DNA of 64,000 nt, taken from positions 2,870,501 to 2,934,500 of the forward strand of contig JAAONU010000014.1 in assembly GCA_012932295.1 (NCBI GenBank). Direction: 5' to 3'. Under the pieces are notes generated by a model, which made no database searches, had not been told where the DNA came from, and saw nothing but the letters and a program-made list of their open reading frames with translations. A program made the position numbers and the translations under genes. Positions 55,183 through 64,000 of the stretch are shown piece by piece; position 1 is the stretch's first letter, and every line of letters begins with the position of its first letter. The stretch is from Cyclina sinensis (Eukaryota > Mollusca > Bivalvia > Venerida > Veneridae).

Positions 55183-56013
55183 TGTCACTGTAAGATGACA
55201 ATGCACCCGAACGTGGTGCTTTGACCTTTGAGCTGAGAACCAGTCATTCAATGGTCAAGGTCAAATAAATATAGTTCAGTGGGAAGGTCTTATCCAAAGG
55301 GGGTTGTGTCCAAGTATGAAATAATTCCATTTACTTATAAGGAAGTTATGGGCAATGTTAAAGTTTTTGGACAATTGGATCTTCAAGGTGAAGGTCATTC
55401 AGGGGTCAAGGTCAAAAGAATATAGGTCAGTGGGAAGGCCTTGTCCAAAGGGGTGTTGTGTCCAAGTATGAAGTGTATCCACTAACCAATTTGGAAGTTA
55501 TGGCCAAATATTAGTTTTTGGACAATTGGATATTCAGGGGTCAAGGTCAAATAATTAAAGGTCAGTGGGAAGGTCTTGTCTAAAGGGGTGTTGTGTCCAA
55601 GTATGAAGTAAATCCACTTACTAATAAAGAAGTTATGGGCAATGTTGAAGTTTTTGGACAATTGGATATTCAAGGTAAAGGGGTCAAGGTCAAACAAATA
55701 TAGGTAAGTGTGAAGGTCTTGTCCAAAGGGGTGCTGTGTCCAAGAATGAAGTAAATCCACTTACTAATAAAGAAGTTATTGCCAATGTTAAAGTTTTTGG
55801 ACAAGTGGATCTTCAAGGTAAAGGTCATTCAGGGGCCAAGGTCAAATAAATATAGGTCAGTGGAAAGGTCTTGTCCAAAGGGGTGTTGTGTCCAAGTATG
55901 AAGTAAATCCACTTACCAATAAGAAAGTTCTTGCCAATGTTTAAGTTTTCGGACGGACTGACTGACGGACGGACGGACAGTTCAAAAACTATATGCCTCC
56001 CTTCGGGGGTATA
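55183..56013 (+). mobile_element. tandem-core (~150-bp) element, second copy
   Basis: Same start and end as 52669-53187 but about five units. It has a (GGAC)n stretch at 55952-55980 and the terminal hairpin CCTCCCTTCGGGGG, then ATAAAAAC. Confidence 0.75.
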
Positions 56014-56029
56014 AAAACATGCACTTAGT

Positions 56030-57780
56030 CGCACCTGTCACGCGCGAAAGCGATTTCAAGTGACGTACATTTATCCCTTGCCACAAAAAACTGAACTGTT
56101 AAAAAAAACTTTCAAGTTATGATAAAAAGTAAAAATGTAGACTGAAAATAATCAAATAACAAAATTTCACAAGTTAAGCTTACATTATGAATATACATTG
56201 ATGAAATGTTTAAATCTATGTATACAAGTAAGCAGGTTTGACTAGCTTACTCAAATCAAGTGATTTTGTTTTCATAAAACAGTGATGTGGTGATATTTTT
56301 TCTCCTGAGATACGTGTAAGGAATCATTGACTATGATTTTTATAATAAAACAAATGCATATCTATTTCTGCATATTTATCCTGGATCTCTTTTTATAGAA
56401 AAACACAATAATAGACAAGAAAGGCCCTGAAAACTGTCAAAAACTTATTTAAATGGCCAAAATCAGAATATCTTTTATCACAATTACAAGTCGATTGAAT
56501 TTTATTTACATCAAATTACATATTTAATTGCATGGAAGCTACTTAAGTAAAAGTCACTGAGACATACTACTTGGAAGCAACTATTACTTAATGGTTTCAG
56601 AAGTGTGACAGATCAAAAATATTTCAAACAAATGTAAGAACACTCGCCATCAAATTATGCTAATTGTCTCATCTTGAACATTGATTGGGTCATATAATTA
56701 TGTTAACTGTTTTGTTTCGTCGGCTATGGAGAATATGCAAGGGTCCCTGTGGGTAGGTTAATTTGCATAAATCCCATAGTATGAGGCGTGCTTAATGGAT
56801 CTTAATGGCATTTCATTGGATCTTAATTTATAAGCAGACACATGATCCTGATAAATGCGCATGCCGTATTATTCTTCTTTAAACAATATCACAACATGTA
56901 AATTGGGTAAATTTCCATTCTATTGAAACAAATGTTGTTTTTTTATTGATTTATTCGTGAATATATGTCATATAAATATATATACAAACAACAAAAAAGT
57001 ACGCAAGTATCAATATAAAATATCATATTATATAATAATATCTTCTTTTATTATCACAGGATCTTATATCACAAAATTATTATCTCTTATTTTCATAATC
57101 ACATTATATCTGATTTTTCATTAAAATATAATCATATTTTCATATAAAATATAACATATAACAAGTTGACATATAATCACAGATTAACCCATAAAGTCGA
57201 AAATCCATAAATAATCGACTAATTTCCAATAGGGTCCTAACACATAAGGTCACCTGAGTTCATTTTTACGACACTTAAATGACAGATATCGTTTATTACG
57301 TAATCATTTAAGGATAACACAACATGTTAAATGTTGAGATGATAGTTTTTATTGCATCATTGATATTTTAAAACGAAGCATGAAAGAAATTGAAAATATT
57401 TATTAATCACATTTATGACTAAGGTAAAATTTCAACCAGTTCTACTGTCACGAAAGTTAAATTTACTAATAAAATTCGAGTAGTTTTAAAGGTTACAATT
57501 TGTAACATGATAATATAAGTGTTCCTTTATGTGTTTCTTGAACTGAAGGGATAAATCTACAACACAACAAAATATAAAGGCGGAAACTACCGCTGTCGTG
57601 ATGGAAACAGCCGATCATCAAAAGCACGTTTTTTCTCTTCAAAAGCAATATTTGTTTAATGCTGTTATTAAGCCCTTTTTAACATAAATTTATGATTATT
57701 TAAATGATTCAGTCGTTATATGCATGTCTAATCACCTTAAACTATTTTTTATAAAATAAATTTGAATAAAGTACATTTTC
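56030..57780. other. relic intron DNA of pseudogene E, no gene seen
   Basis: AT-rich, strongly so at 56930-57180. No exon-like or transposon-like coding signal. Confidence 0.45.
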
Positions 57781-57782
57781 AG

Positions 57783-58635
57783 ATTGTCGATTGGTTTTAT
57801 TGGTTTACAGATTTCAGTAATTGTCTCTCTTGTCATTTTATCCGATCATTATAGATCTTAAAGGGTATCCTGGTCAGTAGGTTTACAGATTTCAGTAATT
57901 ATTTTCCCTTGTTATTTTATTCTCTCGGCGAAAATCATTTACTCTGTAATACGCCTTCCTCTCACTCGTTAACTAACAATGTGAAGAACATGGGAGGCAA
58001 AGGGACATCTCAGTTCTTTTACTTGCCAGCTAGTCTGATTTTTCTCACAATCTAACAGAATAAAAATAACAAAGATACCATCAAAAAGAGACAACCTTAC
58101 TGTTTATACATATTTCATGCAAACAACACGAAAATGAAAAAGAAAGATTGATGTATTTGTAATGATTTCCGGAGACATTTATTCGTATCGGTGATATAAT
58201 ATTTTGAATAGAGAATAAGAAGATTTCGAAAAAAACCTTTGTTATCATTGAGCTACTTCCAGTCAACTTTGATACACATGGAACGCTGATTTTATTTTGT
58301 CTACAGTCGCTGGACTAATCCTTGTTGTGGTCTGTTAAACCCTTCTGATAGAAGATTATATTACCCCTACATAGCCATAGCCAGTGCAAGTAAATCCTGT
58401 GCCGTTTCAATACACGAAACAAGGGCCTGTTGTCATACCACCACAGGGACAAACACACGTTATTAACAGCTTGCCGCATCAACAAATGCGCTACAGACAG
58501 CCTTATACACAAGACCCTACAATGTATGGCTCTCAGACTCAGCATATGCAGTTATCATCGGCTTATCGACAGCCGCCTTAGTATGATGTGCAGCAGTTTC
58601 TGCAATATGAAGGTGACCTACAGTATAAATCTTAA
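57783..58635 (+). pseudogene. gene E: decayed claudin-like paralogue, exon 2 and 3 relics
   Basis: Exon 2 is represented twice, 57786-57846 and 57871-57937; both contain GTTTACAGATTTCAGTAATT, the TM2 codons, as incomplete copies with indels. Exon 3 (58172-58635) aligns through TM3, TM4 and the tail but has several stops (for example TTT TGA ATA in TM3 and CCC TAC ATA TAG-type breaks) and frame changes. The final AAATCTTAA matches the end of gene D. An open stretch at 58384-58581 keeps only part of the tail. Exon 1 is not found. It is a third, oldest member of the A/D subgroup. Confidence 0.8.
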
Positions 58636-58721
58636 ACCTGTGTATTCAATAGTCCAATAGTTTACTAAAAATAATAATTGTATAATTTATCCTGTCAATT
58701 ATTTCATATCCGACCCGATAA

Positions 58722-58743
58722 GGGGGGGGGGGGGGGGGGGGGG
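58722..58743 (+). repeat. poly(G) tract, 22 G
   Basis: An uninterrupted run of 22 G residues just after the gene E relic. Its length is prone to sequencing or assembly error. Confidence 0.85.
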
Positions 58744-59455
58744 TCGTATAAATTTTGCTTTATACGGCACATGCTACCTACGTCATCATCGGTGACGTCA
58801 TGGACTACTTTTGTGTTTATAACCAGCAGAAGGAAGTGATTAAATGGTTGTTATTACAAACAGAGACTACTTGAATAAAATTAAATATTTCAATATTTAG
58901 ATCTTATAATATAGCATGATCATTCAAGGAAACAAATTTCGAAATTTTGGAACTATTTTGTGTGTATATGTTCACCTGGCGGATAACCTTGACATTTGAA
59001 ACACTTTAAAGATAGGTTTTCAATATCCTAGTAATTTATTGACAAATGCCAGATGTGACAGGATAAATAGAATAATAGGTTAGTGTCTTAAATGAGAAAG
59101 TTTATCCGGCTCTACTGTTACTAATGATTGTGTTTCAAAGCTTTTGCGCACCCGTTTTTACTTAGTGAGGTAGTATATATATATATATATACTACATGTC
59201 TGTGAAGTTTGTACGTGGTTTATTAGACAGCGTTTCTTTTTCAGCAAGGTCAATAAATGTGCCCTATGAAGATACTTTTCCTATTTTATTTCTGACGCTA
59301 AAGTGTCTAAGAAAGACATTCAAATTGAAATTTGTTTATATTGCTTTCTTGTATTAAAAATAATTTTACATTAACATTAAAAATTAAAGTTCCCTATGTT
59401 TATCCTCCCAGTTAATGTTTATGTAATAATGACATATTTCTATAAAAGTATTATG

Positions 59456-60761
59456 CGAGGGTGCATCAATAAACTAATTCAATAGCGGGGAAATGATTTA
59501 ATTCAAGTACCTAAAATGATTACTCCTTCTCAAAGTAACGTCCGATGCACGATTTGCACTTGTCCCATCTCTCGACACAAGACTCGAACAAGTGTTGTAG
59601 TCCGTCACGTGACATCTCCCGCAGCTGTCTGTCCACGGCACACCTCAGTTCCTCTCTTGACTCAAATTTCGTACCACGAAGACTGTTTTCTAAAGTTGGA
59701 AACAGTCAGAGGTCACAAATTGCTAGGTCCGGGCTGTAGGTTGGGTGCGGTAACAGTTCGACGTCGAGTTTTTCTAGTGTATCCATGACAACGTGTCTTG
59801 ATTGGCTCGGCGCGTTGTCGTGATGTAATATGAATCCGGACCTAAGTAGATGTGGGCGCTTTCTCCTTATTGCCGCCATGAGTTCCGTTCTAAGTAATGT
59901 TGCATAAAAGTTCCCAGTGACTGTCGTTTTCGGAGTGGTTTAGCACTACACCGTATGTATCACGGAATATAATGGCCATAACCTTCCCGGCTGACTTGGA
60001 AATTATCGCTTTTGTAGAGGAAGGCGAGGAAGGATGCTTCCAGACAGAACTCTGATGTTTGCTTTCCGGTTCAAAAAAGTGAATCCACGTTTCATCACAT
60101 GTTATCACTCGATTTAGAAAGTAATCGCCTTCTTCACGATACCTCCTGTCGTACTGCTGACACATTTTCACCCTTACCCCCATCTGCTCCGACGTCAACA
60201 AACGAGGCACCCATCTTGCTGAAACGCGGCGCATTCCTAATCTATCAGTCATAATGCCCTGAGATGTACCATATGAAAATGCGAACTTATCTGCTACGTG
60301 CTCCACACTAACTCGTCTATCTCGGAGTATGTACTCCTGAATGGCAGCCACTGTTTCTTCATCTGTTACAGTCACTGGTCTACCTGCACGACTGTCGTCT
60401 TCAGTTGCCTCTCTACCGTCTTTACACCGCTTCATCCACTTTAAAATGGCACCTTTTGACAAAGCAGCCTCTCCGTAAACTTTTTGCAAATCTTCACGAA
60501 TATCGGAAAAAGACTTTCCGAGTTTTGTGTAAAACTTTATAACGATGTTCGTTGACGCTGTGTGACGCCATTTTCGAACGGACGCCCGTAACGTGACGTC
60601 GTTTACGGTTAATGACGTGATAAGTGATGACGTCAGAGTTATGTTCATAGTACGATTCAATTTGAAATAATCTGTTTTCACAGCATTTAAAGTTTCATTT
60701 TAAACGGACCAGTAGTTTTGACGCTATTGAATTAGTTTACGAATTTATTGATGCACCCTCG
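59456..60761 (-). mobile_element. near full-length mariner transposon (1.3 kb)
   Basis: The ends are inverted repeats of about 30 bp: CGAGGGTGCATCAATAAA on the left and its complement at 60744-60761, with AATTCAATAGCG following inward on both. The right end is followed by TA. The left has TATG before the repeat, so the TA duplication is not exact. It encloses one transposase gene. Confidence 0.85.
59520..60681 (-). pseudogene. mariner transposase, intact but for one frameshift
   Basis: The frame from 60681 runs 263 codons: helix-turn-helix N-terminus (FYTKLGKSFSDIREDLQ, LKWMKRCKDG), the linker AGRPVTVTDEETVAA, and TCDETWIHFFEPESK with the first catalytic Asp. It then breaks near 59925-59940. 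One frame over it continues without a stop: TTVTGNFYATLLRTEL, FILHHDNAPSQSRH (second Asp), HPTYSPDLAICDLFPTLENS (third Asp), and the C-terminus GRYFEKE with TAA at 59520-59522. Thirty-four residues separate the second and third Asp, the D,D34D spacing of mariner enzymes. Only one of the later ATGs may be the true start. The single frameshift implies recent loss of activity, or a base-call error. Confidence 0.85.
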
Positions 60762-62640
60762 TAGTTATGTGTGATACATGTACGCATATTCATGATGATT
60801 ATTTTGTTTTGTTTAGATGTAGCGGAGACGATGTTCAATGTACAATATCTTAAACGTTCTGATCTGTTATTTATATTAGCCTAAAATACAAGTACATGGC
60901 CATTCACTTTTACCTCTATGTAATGCAAGCTTTTGTTTTACTAGTAGTTATACAAGTAGTTTTTTTTAACTAGATATTGTGTATAGAGCATGTAATTTCG
61001 ATAATTATCAAATTGCATGTATCAATTTTCAAAAACCATTGAAACTTGGTAATTTTACCGTTTTGTCGTTATCTTTAATAGCACAAAACACGTTACTTCA
61101 CAATAAATCGGTCTATGAAAATTTTCGAAACCGAATTGTATGAAGTTTATCTAATATCTGAAATGCTCGAAACAAAACATAATTGTATCACATATGTAAC
61201 TCTGTAATTTTGTTATAAACTTTATAATTGAAACAAGATTTTTAAATATTGAACTTACATAATGTGTGGTTTTTTTTTTGGACTATACATGGTCTGTTTA
61301 ACAAGAACAAAATGCCTTTCTGTTTCTAAATTTAATTTCGTTATGTATGTTTGAGGTACAGCTTTAACATTCCTAATTCTCCTTTAAATGATATCAGCCT
61401 TGACTGTTTTTTTTTTCCTTTGAACGTGTCTAATTCGCCTTTGATTAATTAATTAATCAATAAATTGACATCCTGACTTAAGTGTTCTTTCCTGAGCGCT
61501 GGTAAGAGGCATTTATTGAGAGAAATTACCATAAAAAGTATATTGAATGGGACAGTGAATATTGTTTCTTTTAAGTAAGAGGTGATTGAGATAGCTCTTA
61601 CTTAGTTATTGCACTAGATATAAATTCACTGATTCTAGAGAATACATGGCTTATCTCCACCATTTTTATCATTGTGTTAAGGAAAACCAAGTTTCTTTAA
61701 GAACATAAGCAGCTGAAATTTCTTGGGTTTGTTTTCTATTTACAGGCCAATAATTGACATCAATGGAACCGACGCGTCATTGTTAATATTTCCGTGTTTT
61801 GTTAAATTTTGTTAAATACAATTACTTAGGCACATTCGTGCGTAATGAATGATTTATCATCTGTTTAGAGTTATGAAAAATGAACAAATTATCATGCCAT
61901 TGCTTGTCGAAGTCGTCATATTCTAACATTATTTCTTTTCAAAATCTCTGTCTATACCTGCCCGTTCGTTAAAAAAAATGCACATACAAAAGGATTGTAG
62001 CCTTTTATGATTGTGATCGTTTACTGTAACCTTTTGTATCATTTTAATGTTCTGTAACCGTAGATTTGATTTTCTTTAATCATCAACAAATCATTTTTGT
62101 AAACTACTTCTTGCGAAAGACAAAATACATAGAACAAAACAGGGCACTAACGACTAAAATATAGAGTATTAATCAGAAAGTACGACTTAGTAAACACATC
62201 TTTTCAATAGGGTTTTTCTTTATCCCTAGAAAACTCTTTTTCGGATACAGACGCTAGTAATTTTGAAGTTACCGATCAAAAGTTTAGGGTCACAATGACT
62301 TCGGCTTCCGTCCTGGTCTAAGCAAAACTATACTTCGGACACGCACATCTCATAGAAAGGAGCAGACACCCCCCACTTTCGGTACCTGTGGGTTTGTGCT
62401 GCAGAGGAAAACTTCATATAATATTTCTATATATTAATCAGTTTTCATATATGAATACTTTCGTTTCATTGATTATACACATTTTTAATTTAGTATTTCG
62501 CTAATATCTAAGGTAAGTCATATGGATAGAAACTACATATATTTTTTGAGATAACATTGACTTAAGTTTCAAGACTTTAAAGAAAATTACCAGCCGTATG
62601 ACATAAATTACAACTTATTATCATTATTGACAATGTAATC
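60762..62640. other. 3' flank of block 3 and upstream of gene F, no gene seen
   Basis: Block homology runs to about 61620. The rest is AT-rich with no coding signal. Confidence 0.45.
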
Positions 62641-62647
62641 AATCCAT

Positions 62648-62680
62648 AGCAATTTTACAAACATTATGATTGGGTAATAT
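62648..62680 (+). promoter_or_regulatory. conserved upstream segment of gene F with inverted CCAAT box
   Basis: AGCAATTTTACAAACATTAT followed by GATTGG; counterpart of the gene D segment at 28529. CGCGTCTG follows at 62697. Confidence 0.4.
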
Positions 62681-62794
62681 TCCAGTAAGTCATTTACGCG
62701 TCTGTGCCTTTATTTATGACAACGTTTTGCAGGCTTAAAACCTTCACTTGCAAAACTCGGCTTTCGTGAATTTTGATTAAAGTTATTTTAAAAA

Positions 62795-63041
62795 ATGGGG
62801 TGTGGTAATTTTTCTACGGCTACTGCGTTCTTGAAAATCGCTAGTTTGTTTTTAATACTTGTTACCGTGCTGCAGATTTCAGGACTCGCCGTTCCAAAAT
62901 GGTCTTCTTTAACACTGTCGTCTGACCTATATGGCATTGGATTTGATGTTAGTTATCACACTGGCTTATGGAAGGAATGCGCCTGTGTGACTATTTTCGG
63001 ATCAGAAAGCTGTTCTTGTGGTATTAAGGAAACACTTCCCG
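62795..63041 (+). CDS. gene F exon 1 (TM1, first loop)
   Basis: Same length and start (MGCGN) as gene D exon 1. The donor is CCCG|GTAATT, weaker than in D; the open frame otherwise runs on six codons into the intron. Confidence 0.85.
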
Positions 63042-63884
63042 GTAATTATTTAAAAGAATAGGATAATAGCTCTTACTAGAATTACAAAGTTATTAATCTG
63101 TTTAAAATCATATTTCAGCAGTTTAAGTAGAAATGTGTATTTGAGTAAAAGTTCAAATTTTTTCATTATTATTATTATCGTTGTTGTTGTTGTTATTGTT
63201 GTTGTTATGTTTGTTTGTTTGTTTGTTTTATGTGCTTTTTGGTTGTTGTTGCGTTTTTTTATTTTTTAATCCTGATTCACATTTTCCAAGAAGCAAAGTT
63301 CGGAAGCACACAGGTTTTTACTTTGCATTTCGTTATCTTAAAGCTTAAAATTAAAAATTTTTAATTGACTGATCGTAGTCCTTCATTTATCTACAAAGAA
63401 AATCATCACTTTAATTACAAAATTATAAATAAATATCAAAATCTATTCAGATTATTGCAGCAAAAAAAAGAAATGGTTAAATGCATCGAAAAGCTTTGAA
63501 TTGTTTGAATAAATCACATATTTAATACGTTAAATGATCCTCTTTTTCCGGAATTACTGATAAGCTTAATTTCCTTTTACTGTCAATATTTAACAGAATT
63601 TTTATAATAATTTGTTTGTTTTAAATTTCAAGAAACGATATGTCTACACTATACTTTTGTATACCTTTAGAATGAAAACGCTAAGTTTAAAAACTTATAA
63701 TTACGCCGGTAGATAAATAAATATCTACTTTGCCTTTTTACAGGTTGGCTTGTAGCAGTTCGAGCAATGGAAACTATTGGCTTTATCGGCTTGCTGTTGT
63801 CTGTATTTATCTCACTTGTGATTTTATTTTCACGCCAAGACAGAACGATCCGTGCAATTAACTGTGTCCTTGTGGCATGTTCAG
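62795..63884 (+). CDS. gene F: claudin/PMP22-like four-TM protein, exons 1-2 (3' end outside window)
   Basis: Exon 1 62795-63041 (247 nt, CCCG|GTAATT) and exon 2 63744-63884 (141 nt, TTACAG|GTTG ... TCAG|GTAAAC), both phase 1. Exon 1 codes MGCGNFSTATAFLKIASLFL (TM1 start), PKW, TGLWKECAC and CSC, so the claudin signature C62-x10-C73 and both C-x-C pairs are kept. Exon 2 codes FIGLLLSVFISLVILFSRQD. It is fully open and closest to gene D. Exon 3 should lie to the right of 64000. Likely functional. Confidence 0.85.
63164..63228 (+). repeat. simple repeats (TTG)n and (TTTG)n in gene F intron 1
   Basis: GTTGTTGTTGTTGTT at 63180-63205 followed by TTTGTTTGTTTGTTTG to 63228. Confidence 0.85.
63744..63884 (+). 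CDS. gene F exon 2 (TM2)
   Basis: 47 codons' worth, open, starting G|GT TGG CTT GTA and ending TGT TCA G. Confidence 0.85.
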
Positions 63885-64000
63885 GTAAACACTGTGATAT
63901 TTTTGTTCCCACTACAATGATTCTTTGTACCAGTAAGTAAATCCTTCGATAAGTTAATAATGTGTACTAAATGTTTTCAATTAGGTTTAGAATAGCTTGA

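Larger units (their letters stand above)
57700..61620 (+). repeat. duplication block 3, right part
   Basis: Contains gene E relics and a 3' flank that matches block 1 at 59119/5886, 60872/7258, 61285/7568 and 61495/7716. It is interrupted by a mariner at 59456-60761. Confidence 0.7.

Overview
The window looks like AT-rich nuclear DNA of a metazoan, most likely a bivalve mollusc. The genes have introns with GT/AG boundaries and there are no bacterial operons. The DNA is crowded with degraded transposons: non-LTR, Penelope-like, Ty3/gypsy, mariner/Tc1, hAT and Helentron. Several short elements with ~150-165 bp tandem cores resemble the pearl/HINE-type repeats described from bivalves. The organism call is inference; no species is named. 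|| The host genes form a local cluster of small four-transmembrane proteins of the claudin/PMP22 superfamily. Each has three exons with phase-1 introns at matching positions: exon 1 codes TM1 plus the first extracellular loop with the W...GLW-x2-C-x(9-10)-C signature, exon 2 codes TM2, and exon 3 codes TM3, TM4 and a cytoplasmic tail. In order they are A (+, exons 2 and 3 only, two premature stops, exon 1 outside the window), B (-, complete, 280 aa), C (+, complete, 255 aa), D (+, complete, 286 aa), E (+, heavily decayed pseudogene) and F (+, exons 1 and 2, running off the right edge). || A, D and E lie in three related copies of a multi-kilobase block: 1 to ~7850; ~28.6-36.5 kb; and ~48.8-61.6 kb, the last split by insertions. 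An N-terminal mariner remnant at 1-350 matches the mariner remnant at 30.2-31.2 kb, so that insertion predates the A/D duplication. Insertions present in only one copy are later. || Region by region: 1-7.9 kb holds gene A with repeat-filled introns. Gene B is at 9.7-11.7 kb and a 58-bp satellite at 12.4-14.2 kb. A long inverted-repeat element (14.6-15.4 kb) and a decayed LINE (15.4-17.3 kb) come next, then gene C at 18.8-20.2 kb. A Tc1-like remnant, interleaved inverted repeats and minisatellites occupy 20.9-26.6 kb. A ~1 kb element that is almost entirely inverted repeat lies at 27.4-28.4 kb, followed by gene D at 28.7-34.7 kb. A TTAA-flanked element with a tRNA-like core is at 36.87-37.31 kb, a tandem-core element at 38.8-39.7 kb and a Penelope-like RT remnant at 40.6-41.3 kb. 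A Helentron-type helicase/endonuclease (42.0-47.8 kb) is split by a hAT-like gene that itself carries a 214-bp MITE. A Ty3/gypsy remnant (49.7-54.9 kb) lies inside the relic first intron of pseudogene E. A nearly intact mariner is at 59.46-60.76 kb, and gene F starts at 62.8 kb. || I found no CRISPR array, operon, rRNA or credible functional tRNA gene. The points most worth pursuing are the double C-x-C first loop of the claudin-like family, the nested palindromic element at 27.4-28.4 kb, the TTAA-flanked tRNA-headed element, and the dated series of nested insertions.
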